Assembly: GCF_029852145.1 (NCBI RefSeq) | Contig: NC_079970.1 | Span: 22,262,331 to 22,326,330 of the forward strand | From: Microplitis mediator | Lineage: Eukaryota; Arthropoda; Insecta; Hymenoptera; Braconidae | DNA: 64,000 nucleotides | Direction: 5' to 3' | In this document: positions 9,266-21,835 of the stretch, one piece after another | How the letters are laid out: every line of letters begins with the position of its first letter | Position numbering within the stretch: the first letter of the stretch is position 1 | Program-made: the position numbers and the translations under genes | Notes under the pieces: generated by a model | Told to the model about the DNA's origin: nothing | Seen by the model: only the letters and a program-made list of their open reading frames with translations | The model's database searches: none

Positions 9266-11648
9266 GTAAGTATAAGTTGTTTATTTAAAACATATTCGCT
9301 CCTGTATTTGTTGATATATATTTTCTATGGTGAGATAGTAGAAAACCTATAATAGCATGGAAATTTTGCAATATCAGCTTTGACATAATTACTATGTCAT
9401 CGGGAAAATCTTTATGTAAACGAAAGAAATAATTCCTATGTTAACTTAGTTCAAAATTTTAAGTCAGCCTCGAAAAAAAAAAAATCCAATATGAATTATT
9501 AATAGAATAAATAATTATTTTCCTGTAGGTATATTGCAAGTTTCACGATTATTTTAGCGAATTTTTGTATACAAATTATATGACTTTTACAATATGAACA
9601 TTTATATTTTAGAATTTCTATTCAGTGGCATAATAGTCGCCTTGAGTATCACCAATTCTTTGTCCAATTGTGTTCAATCTGATGAACCAGCTCTTAAAGC
9701 CGTTTCTACGGCTGCTAATAAATTTTCTAATAATTTTTACAAAGTAAGAGCATTAAGAAATTAATTATCAAACTATTTCAAATGGCTGTGACTTTATAGA
9801 CTTATTTTAGGCTGTAGCAGATAGTGAATCGGGTAATTTTATTTGTTCACCAGTTAGTGTAGATATCGTACTATCTATGACCAATTTCGGCGCACGTGGT
9901 AATACTCAAAAACAATTAGAGTCATCTTTAAGTTTACCCTGTGACAAGACTGTTGCCAAACAGGGATTTCAACAACTTATTAATTCATTTAACGTAAGGC
10001 TGAAATATCAATTTTTTTATTGGTACGATTTGATTATTATCATGAACTTGTTTTAAACTATGCGGCAGAATGTAAAAGGGGCTGAACTGAAGCTAGCGAA
10101 TAAAGTTTTTACTGCGAGCAACTCTAAATTACAATCTGATTTTCAAGAAATAACGAAGACGTACTTCGGATCTGAATCACAGAGCGTTGATTTTACAAAT
10201 ACTGAAGCAGCTGCTGCCACTATCAATAATTGGTGTGCAGAAAAAACGAATAATCGAATAACTGAACTATTCAAACCTAGTATGTTCAAAATTTATTGAA
10301 TCCTATAAATTTTCAATTCATTAATAACGATTTGATTGAAGACGTTTTATTTGCCAATTGCAGATGATGTTGAGGGTTTCTTATTGGTGCTAGTTAACGC
10401 AGTTTACTTCAAAGGAAAATGGGCAGACAAATTTAATCCGGAACGGACCAGGTCTTCACCTTTCCAGATTGATGAAAATACAACCAAGGATGTGCAAATG
10501 ATGTACAAAATGGCAAATTACAACTGGGGCGATCTCGATACTATAGAAGCGAAATACATTGAACTTCCATACGAGGTTGTCATTTATTAACTTTTGACAT
10601 CTAAAATTTATCTTTGAGTCTTTGGTAACTTTGTTATTTAACAGAGCAAGGACGATAGTGAAGCTATAAGCATGTTTATCATTCTCCCTGACAAACATAG
10701 TGGACTTCGTGATGTCGAAAATCGTATCCACAACATAAATTTTTCCTCACTTGAAGGACCCAAGAGAGAGGTTGCTTTACATTTGCCTAAATTTAAAATC
10801 GAAAGCAAACTTGATCTAAAACCAATTCTACGTAATGTAAATGTCAAAAATATATATCAAACAATTATTTCTAATCCTTTTTATTGAGATTTTTCGACTG
10901 CTCTTTTATTTAAAGATGGGCATTACCGAGATGTTTGAAGACTCTGCTGATTTTACCGGTATTATGGAGGATACGCAATTAAAAGTGAGCAAAGTTTTTC
11001 AGAAAGCATTCATAGAAGTCAACGAAGAGGGCACCGAAGCTGCTGCTGTTACAGGTAATTTGAGATTTAGTTTTATTAACTTTTACTGGTTTCTTATTGA
11101 AGAAATGAAATTCCAACTACTAACGTAAACCAATCGGCTTTAACGTTACCATGAGCTTTAATCATCTAACAAGTTATAACGATTGGTAACCCATAAAACA
11201 AAATTCAGATGTGAAAAATTTCGAAATTCCAGTGTAAGAAATTCCGAAATTTAATAGTATAAAATAAAAAATAATTCCATTGCAGGAATGGGCGCTATAG
11301 CACTATCGATGCCACCCGAAATCGAAATTAACAGACCATTTATTGCAACAATAGTATCTAAAGCTACGGGAATGCATCTTTTTAGTGCACGAATTACTGA
11401 TCCTGCTTTGGCTTAAAATAAACATATAATTAACTTAATGATTGATTCAATTCAAAAATAAAGATAATAACTTTTTGAGTAGCAGCTCAAAATATTGAGA
11501 TTATTTTTTAATTGTAGGAATGGGTTTCATTTCTATCTCTATGCCACGAGAATTCATTGTCAATAGACCATTTATCTGTGCCATCGTGAAGACAGATACT
11601 GGAACTCAATTATTTAATGCTCGTATAGTGGATCCCACCGCCAGTTAA
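9253..11648 (+). CDS. Serpin D, secreted, two alternative RCL exons
   Basis: Complete serpin of 403 residues. Exons: 9253-9265, 9613-9743, 9811-9993, 10069-10279, 10364-10575, 10645-10836, 10916-11054, then 11286-11416 or 11518-11648. The start at 9253 is aligned with gene E's first exon; an in-frame ATG at 9247 is the alternative. Signal peptide is MKHCQFLFSGIIVALSITNS. The body from exon 2 is close to genes A and B. Exon 8a gives GAIAL-SMPPE (P1 Leu), exon 8b gives GFISI-SMPRE (P1 Ile). AATAAA at 11733-11738. The promoter and first exon match gene E rather than B, so this gene looks chimeric. Confidence 0.93.
11518..11648 (+). CDS. Alternative last exon 8b of serpin D (P1 Ile)
   Basis: Intact terminal exon after acceptor AATTGTAG. 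Loop GFISI-SMPRE then NRPF, ending TAA at 11646-11648. It differs from both 8b exons of A and B at P1 and at P4', with the framework around it conserved. Confidence 0.85.
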
Positions 11649-12399
11649 TTTTGATTTATGTAACTTCACCAATAGACGAAAAGTAATCGAATATTTGTGT
11701 TTTGACCAATTGGAAAAATGTATGTTACAATGAATAAATTCATGATTGAAATTTCAAAATGTTAATAAAAAAAAATGATTTATTTTGACCTGATTCCTAT
11801 TTCTTCGCAATTCATATTTATCAAAAAAATACAAATTATAGGGAAAAATTTGGTTTTGATTGATAAGTTAAAATAATTGATCATCGAAATCGTCTCTTAG
11901 TTTGGTACTGTGATGAAATGAGAAAAAATAATTACTTAATTTCGTTAAATATATTAATTGCAAATTGCACGAAAGAAGTTTGATGGTAGAAATAGAAATC
12001 TTGTATGACTGACCCCAAATAAATAAATAAATAAATTGAAATCATAATGTTTTGGATTTCCTGTTTTTAACTTTATCAATTTCGAAGACTTGATAAGTAA
12101 TTATACTTTTAATAATGTGAGTGTATTGGTAAACTAAAAAAATAATATAATAACAACCTTGAAAAAAAAAAAATAAGTACATCGCAATAAAATAAGACCT
12201 TTTAAGATTTATCCAATGAAAAAATTCCACGTACTCTAATATGATATTAATCTTATTCTATGTTCTGTGATAGGCTGGTAGAATTAGTACCTGGAGAATC
12301 TTAAGAATATAAAAGCTAATGATTTTTTGTTATCAATAACATTAATGTTTCATATTGTTTCTCACGCTGTCATTAAAAAATAATCAGACCGTAGTAACT
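11649..12399. other. Spacer D to E including E promoter
   Basis: Holds the poly-A signal of D (11733) and AT-rich filler. From about 12105 comes the promoter block shared with D, with TATAAAAG at 12308-12315. The antisense open frame at 12042-12230 has no support. Confidence 0.5.
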
Positions 12400-12412
12400 A
12401 TGAACCACTGTC
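12105..12412 (+). promoter_or_regulatory. Promoter and first exon block of serpin E, shared with serpin D
   Basis: Homologous to 8960-9265. TATAAAAG lies at 12308-12315, followed by a conserved TCATTAAAAAATAAT stretch and the first exon ATGAACCACTGTC with donor GTAAGT. Genes F and G, whose bodies are closest to E, have a different promoter and first exon. Confidence 0.65.
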
Positions 12413-15400
12413 GTAAGTACATATTTTTTATTTAAAATTTATTGACTGCTTTTTGTACAATGCCATGCTACAAATATTTCCATCAATAGTTACCATTGAT
12501 TTATTGTTTAAGAAGAAATTTGTATGATAGATAAATAGTACATTACACACCAAGGGCGGGAAGCAGGACATTCCAACCCACGTGTATAATTGCCTACCTG
12601 AACCGAAGGCGAGGGTGGCAAACACGCGGATTGGGACTTCCTACCTTTCTGCGAGGTGTGCATACTTTTTTTAGCCAGATTTGTACCTGAAAGTTTAAAT
12701 TCTTGACTCCGATTGTGAGAAGAATGGCGCACGTGCTGACTTTTATCACTTTTTTTTTTATAAAAGGAAAGAATGACTTTCTTCCCTCTAAACAGGGCAG
12801 GAATTCAAACTTCCGATGCAAGTACAGTGAAAAAATAGTCTAAATATATTTTAAATCGGGTAGAGGTATCGTTTTTGACCTCTTTAAGGCCAGTTTTGGA
12901 CAATTGGAAAATTTCAAGTAATTTGTAAAAATACGCGAAGACGTAATTAATTTTTTAAATGTATGCGAGGAAACCTTCATTTCACTATTACAATAAAAAA
13001 TTCATTTTATACTTTTTCATTAACTAAAAAAAAGTAAGAAATGTCAAAAAATGAACCAGTGGCCACAAATGGTACTTCTATCCTATCTGTCCATGAAAAG
13101 TTTTATGTGTTTTTGTTTATTTATTAGCAATTTCGAAATTTATCTTTGAGTGAATTAATAAGCTATTGTTTTTTTTAGTAAGCTACGATAGTTGAATTGA
13201 TTAAAAGAATTGCCGTCAAAAGAAGTGTCATTTATGCACTTGGATGAATCAAAATATATCATAGAAAACATTCTTAGAATTTATTGTTTTTGTAAAGCTT
13301 TAATTAATACTCGGAGATTTTTTAGAAGTTTCCGCTAGTAACTTATTCAGTTTTTCAATACGAAAATGGGGAAAATTTTTTTCCTCGGTGTAGAAATATC
13401 CTGGATTAGAATTTAAACTGATTTGATTGCAAATAACATTAATAATTCCAAGTACTCGAATAATTTCAAATCGTATTTCTAAATCAGAGATTACAATTTA
13501 CACGATTATTAGTGTAATAACCGAATAAGCACTGTATCATAGACCATTGAATGTATTAATCTGATCTGATGTAATTTCAGAAATAATATGGCTCATTGGA
13601 GCTATTTTAGTATCTCTGGGTTTGGTGAATTTAACAGCAGCCCTAGATCCGGAAAATGCAGAACCTTTAACGATAGTGTCAAATGGAATGAGTCAATTTA
13701 CTACAGAGTTTTACAAAGTAAACATAAAAACTTCATTTTAATTTTTTTATGTTTTTCAAACATCATTAATTTTAAACGACAATGTATTATTTAGATTTCA
13801 TCAGAAAATGAAGCAAATAACCTTATCTGCTCACCATCAAGTGCGGGCATTGTTTTATCAATGGCAGCATATGGCGCCCGAGGAAATACAGAAAAACAAA
13901 TGAAAACAGGTTTACACTTGCCCGAAAATGATGCTGTCGGTAAAGGAGGTCATCAGTCACTTATCGACACCCTTAATGTAAATTGAATTTAAGTTTATAT
14001 TTACCTTGATAGCTAATCTGGCAGCTAACTGGCGACAACTTTCTGCAACTACTTGTCGCAAAGTCGGCCGCAAAAATTGGCTATCAGGGGAATGTATAGA
14101 AAAATTATCTTAAATATTTCTTTTTGTGACAGACACTTGAAATCTACGACATTTAGCGCCTATAGCCGGCAGCTAAAAATATTAGATAAGATACAGCTGG
14201 TAAAAAAGATACCTAATCGTTCTAATAGTGACGTCATCATTGGATCAAAAATTATTTTTTGGTTACATGTGCGATTTCAAACGACCAAAAAATATCGAAG
14301 TAACTTAACGAGCCATCTTGTGACAAATTTTATCATCATTTTAATTCGTCTACTTACCGACTTCTCTCTAATTTTCAACAAATACTCAAAACAATCTTAC
14401 CAAATAAATAAACGCGGATTTATAACCTGCCATTTATAGGCACTAAATGTAGTAAATTTCAAATATCTGTCACAAAAACTAATGTATTTATCTAGTACAA
14501 TCGAGTCTAAGACGCTCGTGTGTTGGTACCCTCGCCTTCGGTTCGGGCACCAATCTTCCCACTCGCGTCTTAAACACGATCGCACTCGATAGATAAACTA
14601 CTACTACATTAATTTTTAGGGTTTAAGAAGTGTCAGACTTCGATTAGCTCAAAAAATTTACGTAGGAGACGATTCCGATATCAATCCTGAGTTTAAAAAT
14701 ATGACTGAAAATAACTTCCGATCACCAATAGAAGCTTTAGATTTTAACAAAGCAGATGAAGCTAGCCAGACAATAAATGGTTGGTGTGCCCGAAAAACTA
14801 ATAACCGTATTAGAGAAATAGTCACTGCAGGTAAATTAGAAATATTTATTATTTCAAAATTACTAGATAGTTATAATTACTGAGATTATATAAAATTTCA
14901 ACAGATGATATAAGTGGAGCATCAATAGTTTTGGTCAATGCAATTTATTTCAAAGGTGTTTGGAAAGTTCAATTTGATGAAGACGATACAGAATCTGAAC
15001 CATTTCATATTGATGAAACAACTTCTAAAAATGTTCAAATGATGTCTACAAAACAGATATATAACTATGGAACCCTTCCTGATCTTGATGCTGTTTTTGT
15101 TGAAGTTCCATACAGGGTATAATTTATAGCTTTATATTACAAAAATAAAACTTATACATATCCGAACAAATTCGCGTAATTCAATTCAATTTAATACATA
15201 TATTTGAAATTAATCTTTAGAAAGTAAGTGACATCGATTCAATTAGTATGTTTATAATTGTGCCAAATACAATAACGGGACTGAAAAAAGCGGAAGAATC
15301 TCTTGGCAAAGTCAACTTAAAGGAGAAGCATGATAATCCTAATATGACCAAAATACATTTTTCGTTACCTAAATTTAAAATTGGAAGTACAATTCAACTC

Positions 15401-15794
15401 CAAACAATACTCGAAAAATTGGGAATGACCGACATGTTTCTAGATACTGCTGACTTTACTGGAATCACAAGAGCTCCGCCATTAAAAGTCACCAAAGTCA
15501 TTCAGAAAGCTTTTATCTCAATCGACGAAAAAGGAAGCGAAGCATCTGCAGCAACTGGTATTATTATTTCCTATTAAAAAATTACTAATTTGTCTCGACA
15601 AAACAATTGTTTTCTAACTTATTAAAATCTATATTTTAGCAATGATGGGAATGGGAAGATCTGGAGCTACTCCCAGTCCACCGCGTGTAACAGTGAAGGT
15701 TGACAGGCCATTTTATTATGCAATTGTACATACTGCAACAAATACTGTTTTATTCCAAGGCCACATTACTGACCCAAAATTTGATGACGTTTAA
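12400..15794 (+). CDS. Serpin E, secreted, P1 Arg
   Basis: Complete serpin of 415 residues. Exons: 12400-12412, 13581-13717, 13795-13977, 14620-14830, 14905-15116, 15221-15557, 15640-15794. Signal sequence starts MNHCQIIWLIGAILVSLGLV, with mature start near ALDPENAEP. Exon 6 is one 337-base unit; the intron that splits it in A-D is absent. Hinge is DEKGSEASAAT. Loop GMGR-SGATP gives Arg-Ser, and the segment from P1' to DRPF is 18 residues, six longer than in A-D. Introns 1 (1168 bases) and 3 (642 bases) are much longer than in F and G and hold repeat pieces. AATAAA at 15900-15905. Confidence 0.93.
12413..13580. other. Long intron 1 of serpin E with GC-richer insert
   Basis: Positions about 12541-12830 stand out as less AT-rich and give overlapping antisense open frames. 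The 17-base word ACCCTCGCCTTCGGTTC recurs in inverted orientation in intron 3 (14529-14545). This suggests fragments of one transposable element. No domain was recognised in any frame. Confidence 0.4.
13978..14619. repeat. Intron 3 of serpin E with repeat insertions
   Basis: Begins with a short stretch related to the GGCGACAA repeat of introns 3 in F and G, then about 450 bases not found there. It includes ACCCTCGCCTTCGGTTC, shared with intron 1. It also contains the words TTTGTGACAGACACTTGAAAT (14126-14146) and ATTTCAAATATCTGTCACAAA (14456-14476), which pair as inverted arms and suggest an inserted fold-back element. Confidence 0.5.
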
Positions 15795-16732
15795 ATTGGC
15801 TCAGTCGAATTGTGAATGAAAAATAAGAAAATATATGTATGTACGATTTTTCTTTGAAAGTTAAACTTTTGATATACTTTTAAAAGATGAAAAGTTTTAA
15901 ATAAAATATTCCTATGATTCAATGTTATGTTTATTTAATTATGTTCATTACCTAAGCAAATTTAATAATATCAAATAATGTCGGTATGTAGCATAAGATT
16001 CCCAAGGTCATTATCTTTTTTTTGCAACCCCTGCTTCGAAAGTTTAATTTCCTAGCCTTCTAAGTCATGTCAGAAATGAAATTTAAAATTTTGACTTTTC
16101 GAAAATTGAACTTTCATAGCAAGGTTTGCAAAAAATACTGTATCCTACAGATGAAACAAGAAGTGAACATGACAATCATGATCACACTGTTCGATTTAAG
16201 GTTTTGATATATTGACATGAGGACTCCTGTGGATGTCGCTTACTGGCCTACGACGATAACCACACTTGTGTTTAGACGATAATTGCATAAGAAATAAAAA
16301 AATTTGAAGTATTTTTCACGCTTATGAGATAAATAATTGACTGACATAGTTTTTCAATACTAAATCATTATCATGTTTGTGTCGCTTAAAGAAAAAAAAA
16401 TGTTTTTTAGCTTTGCGAGATATGAGTTATTTAATTTGAATAAAATGATTAATATATTTATCCTTCGATTCGGAAAATTCAATGGACGGGATGGAATATT
16501 ACAAAGTAGACGTTTATGATAAGCAAATCAAAGTTATCATTTAGATAACACTTCGTTACCGTGACCTTTAAGAAGTCATATAAAGTGTGGAAAATATAAA
16601 AACAAATGCAATTAAAATAGTATCATGTTTTGATGGCACTTTAAATAGTCGAGATATTAAAACTAATAATCAATCGCTTTTTATATCGCGAGCTATATTT
16701 ATTACAAAAATATAAATTCTGTGTCAATAATA
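15795..16732. other. Spacer E to F with F promoter
   Basis: Most of this spacer recurs upstream of G (about 19250-19880), so it belongs to the duplicated unit. A TATAAAG box is at 16579-16585, about 150 bases before the F start codon. No other gene was seen. Confidence 0.5.
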
Positions 16733-18624
16733 ATGAGATATCGTGAGTAGCAAATTTAATTTTTAGTATAAATTATTGAAAGTAAATTTCAATGTACTAA
16801 TCTAAGTTAATGTAATTTCAGAAGTAACATGGCTCAGAGGAGCTATTTTAGTAGTTCTGGGTTTGGTAAGTTTAACAGTAGCCCTAGATCCAGAAAATGC
16901 AGAACCTTTAACGATAGTTTCAAATGGAATGAGTCAATTTACTACAGAGTTTTACAAAGTAAACATAAAAATTTCATTTTCGTTTTTTTTGTTTTTCAAA
17001 CATCATTAATTTTAAACGACAATGTATTATTTAGATTTCATCTGAAAATCAAGCAAATAACCTTATCTGCTCACCATCAAGTGCGGGCATTGTTTTATCA
17101 ATGGCAGCTTATGGCGCCCGAGGAAATACAGAAAAACAAATGAAATCAGGTTTACATTTGCCCGAAAATGATGCTGTCGGTAAAGGAGGTTATCAATCAC
17201 TTATCGACACCCTGAATGTAAATTCAATTAAATTTTCTATTCACTTAAAGACTCTGATAGTCAAGCTTACAGCAAGTTACCGACAATCTACTGCTGCAAC
17301 TTGGCGCCAAATTGAAGACAAAAGTTGGCGACAAATTGGTGCAGTAGATTTTCACCTTGAACGCAATTGACACCAATTTTTTGACCAGAAAGTCTGGCTA
17401 TCGAGGGAATGTATATTGATTTTAATTTAAATATCCGTTTATATTAATTTTAAGGGATTGAATAGTGTTAGGCTACGATTAGCTCAAAAAATTTACATAG
17501 CAGACGGTTCTGAAATAAATTCTGAATTTAAAGATATGACTGACAATAATTTCCGATCACCCATGGAAGCTTTAGATTTTAACAAAGCAGATGAAGCTAG
17601 CCAGACAATAAATGGTTGGTGTGCCCAAAAAACTAATAACCGTATCAGAGAAATAGTTACTGCAGGTAAGTTAGAAATATTTATTGTTTCAAAATTACTA
17701 GATAGTTATGATTACTACAATTTTTCAAAATTTTAATAGATGATGTAAGTGGAGCATCAATTGTTCTGGTCAATGCAATTTATTTCAAAGGTGTTTGGAA
17801 TGCTCAATTTGATGAAGACGAAACAGAAATTCAACCATTTCATATTGATGAAAAAACTACTAAAGATGTTAAAATGATGTTTAAACGACATGTATATAAC
17901 TATGGAACCCTTCCTGATCTTGATGCTGTTTTTGTTGAACTTCCATACAGGGTATAATTTATAGCTTTACATTATAAATAAAACTAATACACATGCAAAC
18001 AAACTCGCGGAATTCAGTTCAATTTAATACATACATTTGAAATTAATCTTCAGAAAAAAAGTGACATCGATTCAATTAGTATGTTCATAATTTTGCCAAA
18101 TACAATAACGGGACTGAAAAAAGCTGAAGAATCTCTCGACAAAGTCAACTTAAAAGAAAAGCATGATAATCCCAAAATGACTCCAATAAATTTGTCAGTA
18201 CCTAAATTTAAAATTGAAAGTACACTTGAGCTTCAACCAACACTTGAAAAATTGGGAATGACTGACATGTTCCAAGATACTGCTGACTTCACTGGAATCA
18301 CAGCTGCTCCGCCATTAAAAGTCACTAAAGTCGTTCAGAAAGCTTTCATCTCAATTGATGAAAAAGGAAGCGAAGCAGCTGCAGCAACTGGTGATTATCT
18401 GCCGTTTAAAAATTAATAATTTGACTCTTAAAAAAATTTTTTTCTAATTTATTAAAATCTATATTTTAGCGGCAGTTGGAATGGCAAGATCTGGAGCTTC
18501 TCTCAATCCAGCACCTGTAACAGTGACGGTTGACAGACCATTTTATTATGCAATTGTACATCCTGCAACAAATACTGTTTTATTCCAAGGCCACATTACT
18601 GACCCAAAATTTGATGACGTTTAA
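16733..18624 (+). CDS. Serpin F, secreted, P1 Arg
   Basis: Complete serpin of 414 residues. Exons: 16733-16742, 16822-16958, 17035-17217, 17455-17665, 17740-17951, 18054-18390, 18470-18624. Signal sequence starts MRYQVTWLRGAILVVLGLVS. Very close to G and E in the body. Shutter region reads NAIYFKGVW, hinge is DEKGSEAAAAT. Loop VGMAR-SGASL gives Arg-Ser. C-terminus is ITDPKFDDV. Intron 3 holds a shortened copy of the GGCGACAA fold-back repeat. AATAAA at 18731-18736. Confidence 0.94.
17240..17410. repeat. GGCGACAA fold-back repeat, short copy, intron 3 of serpin F
   Basis: CTACTGCTGCAACTTGGCG and TTGGCGACAAATTGGTGCAGTAG are imperfect inverted arms. The longer form is in gene G intron 3 (about 20395-20615), and a related stretch lies at 25855-25985. 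Confidence 0.55.
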
Positions 18625-19879
18625 ATTGGCTCAGTCGAATTGTGAATGAAAAATAAGAAAATATATGTATGTACATTTTTTCTTTTAATGTTAAACCTTT
18701 TGACATACTTTCAAAAGATGAAAAGTTTCAAATAAAATATTCCTATGATTCAATGTTATATTTATTTAATTACCCAATCAAATTTAATAATATCAAATAT
18801 TGTCTGTTTGTAGAATAAGACTTCTGATGTCATAATTTTTTTTTTTTTGCAACATCTGCTTTGAAAGTTCAATTCCCGAGCGCTGTAAGTCGTGTCAGAA
18901 ACGCCAATTATATTCAGCCTTGCCTATACATCAGGAGACACGGTAGTGTCTCGCGCCAAATACACGTTCAAATACTTGTATATGTGTGAAGTGTCATGGC
19001 GTGAGCCTACCGTGTATCTATACCGTAGACATAGTGGTTTTTGGCTCTTTTTACCTCTCATTTTACTTAACCGCACTTGTGCGCTAAATAGCCTATTACT
19101 TTACAATACTAACGTAGTAATAAGATATCGCGACTAGTGATTTTATTCAATTTTGCTCTCTATAACTAACGACGTGATTATACTTCAAGCAGGTGAAACG
19201 CCACCACACGTTGCGACAACGCATTACTTTTTACTTTTTGTCGCTCATGAGAATTGAACTTTCATAGCAGGGTTTGCAAAAAACACTGTATCTACAGATG
19301 GACTAAGAAGTGAACATGACAATCATGATCACACCGTTCGATTTAAGGTTTTGATATATTGACATGAGGACTCCTGTGGATGTCGCTTACTGGCCTACGA
19401 CGATAACCACACTTGTGTTTAGACGATAATTGCATAAAAAATAAAAAAATTTGAAGTATTTTTCACACTTATGAGATAAATAATTAACTGACATGGTTTT
19501 TCAATACTAAATCATTATCATGTTTTTCTCCCTTCAAGAAAAAAAAATGTTGTTTAGCTTTGCGAGATATGAGTTATTTGATTCGAATCAAATGATTAAT
19601 ATATTTATCCTTCGATTCAGAAAATCCAGTGGACGGGGTGGAATATTACAAAGTAGACGTTTATGATAAGCAAATCAAAGTTATCATTTAGATAACACTT
19701 CGTTACCGTGACCTTTAAGAAGTCATATAAAGTTGGGAAAAAATAAAAACAAATGCAGTTAAAATAGTATCATGTTTTGATGGCACTTTAAATAGTCGAG
19801 ATATTAAAACTAATAATCAATTGCTTTTTATATCACGAGCTATATTTATTACAAAAATATAAATTCTGTGTCAATAATA
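18625..19879. other. Spacer F to G with G promoter
   Basis: The right part (about 19250-19879) matches the spacer before F, including TATAAA at 19726-19731. The middle part (about 18880-19230) holds the word GAGCGCTGTAAGTCGTGTCA, also found at 22312-22331 downstream of G, and looks like a separate inserted repeat. At 18802-18812 is the empty site of the MITE found at 22045-22247. Confidence 0.5.
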
Positions 19880-21835
19880 ATGAGATATCGTGAGTAACAA
19901 ATTTAATTTTTAGTATAAATTATTGAAAGTAAATTTCAATGTACTAATCTAATCTAATGGAATTTCAGAAGTAACGTGGCTCATTGGAGCTATTTTAGTA
20001 GTTCTGGGTTTGGTCAATTTAACAGTAGCTCTAGATCCAGAAAATCCAGACCCTTTAACTGTAGTTTCAAATGGAATGAGTCAATTTACTACAGAGTTTT
20101 ACAAAGTAGACATATAAAATTTGATTTAATTTTTTTATATTTTTCAAAAATTATTTATTTCCAACAATAATGTATTATTTAGATTTCATCAGGAAATGAA
20201 GCTAATAACCTCATCTGTTCCCCAACAAGTGCGGGCATTGCTTTATCAATGGCAGCTTATGGCGCCCGAGGGAATACAGAAAAACAAATGAAATCAGGTT
20301 TACATTTGCCCGAAAATGATGCTGTCGGTAAAGGAGGTTATCAATCACTTATCGACACCCTGAATGTAAATTCAATTTAATTTTCTATTATTTTAAAGAC
20401 TATGAAAGTTAAGCTTACGGGAATTTACCGACAATCTACCACTGCAACTTGTCGCCAAATTGAACGCAAAAGTTAGCATTTTCGAAAATTGACGACAACT
20501 AGTTGCCAACTTTCTGAGAAAGTTGAAGACAAAAGTTGGCGACAGATTGGAGCAGTAGATTTTCACCTTGAACGGAATTGACACCAATTTTCTGTCTAGA
20601 ACGTCTGCCTATCGGGGGAATGTATATAAATTTTAATTAAAATATCCGTTTATATTAATTTATAGGATTTGAAAAGTGTTATGCTACGATTGGCTCAAAA
20701 AATTTACATAGCAGACAGTTTTGAAATACATTCTGAATTTAAAGATATGACTGACAATAACTTCCGATCACCCATAGAAGCTTTAGATTTTAACAAAGCA
20801 GATAAAGCTAGCCAGACAATAAATGGTTGGTGTGCCCAAAAAACTAATAACCGTATCAGAGAAATAGTTTCTGCAGGTAAATTAGAAATATTTATTGTTT
20901 CAAAATTACTAGATAGTTATGATTACTACGATTATTCGAAATTTTAATAGATGATGTACGTGGAGCATCAATAGTTCTGGTCAATGCAATTTATTTCAAA
21001 GGTATTTGGAATGTTGAATTTGATGAAGAACTAACAGGATCTCAACCATTTCATATTGATGAAAAAACTACTAACGATGTTAAAATGATGTTGAGCCGAG
21101 ATACTCATAATTATGGAACCCTTCCTGATCTCGATGCTGTGTTTGTTGAACTTCCATACAAGGTATAATTTATTACTTTACATTATAAATAAAACTACTA
21201 TATATACGAAAATTCATACAATTCAACTTTATATAATGAGATGTATTTGAAATTAATCATCAGAAACTAAATGACATCGATTCAATTAGTATGTTTATAA
21301 TTTTGCCAAATACAATAACGGGACTGAAAAAAGCTGAAGAATCTCTTGACAAAGTCAATTTAAAAGAAAAACATGATAATCCTAAAATGACCCTGATAAA
21401 TTTGTCACTACCTAAATTTAAAATTGAAAGTACACTTGAGCTTCAACCAACACTTGAGAAATTGGGAATGACTGACATGTTCCAAGATACTGCTGACTTT
21501 ACTGGAATCACAGCTGCTCCGCCATTAAAAGTCACTAAAGTCATTCAGAAAGCTTTCATCGAAATTGATGAAAAAGGAAGCGAAGCAGCTGCAGCAACTG
21601 GTTATTATTTGCTGTTTAAAAATTATTGATTTGTCTCGTAATAAAACTTTTTTTCTAATTTATTAAAATCTATATTTTAGCGGTAATTGGAATGGCAAGA
21701 TCTGAAGATTCTCTCAGTCCCGAACCTGTCACAGTGACGGTTGACAGACCATTTTATTATGCAATTGTACATCCTGCAACAAATACTGTTTTATTCCAAG
21801 GACATATTACTGACCCAAAATATGATGAAGTTTAA
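19880..21835 (+). CDS. Serpin G, secreted, P1 Arg
   Basis: Complete serpin of 414 residues. Exons: 19880-19889, 19969-20105, 20183-20365, 20666-20876, 20951-21162, 21264-21600, 21681-21835. Signal sequence starts MRYQVTWLIGAILVVLGLVN. Closest relative is F. Hinge DEKGSEAAAAT. Loop IGMAR-SEDSL gives Arg-Ser but with an acidic P2'-P3' pair instead of Gly-Ala. The donor after exon 6 is GTTATT, weaker than in F (GTGATT). C-terminus is ITDPKYDEV. AATAAA at 21951-21956. Confidence 0.94.
20395..20615. repeat. GGCGACAA fold-back repeat, long copy, intron 3 of serpin G
   Basis: Arms CTACCACTGCAACTTGTCGCC and GGCGACAGATTGGAGCAGTAG are inverted around a core with GACGACAACTAGTTGCC. The stretch 20462-20600 recurs almost intact at 25854-25985, outside any serpin gene. 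Confidence 0.6.

Noticed and set aside
12428..12821. Three overlapping antisense open frames in intron 1 of serpin E
   Set aside because: They overlap each other in different frames on a GC-richer repeat fragment and show no domain.
14053..14439. 128-residue open frame in intron 3 of serpin E
   Set aside because: It sits on repeat fragments within the intron, has no recognisable domain and no counterpart in F or G.
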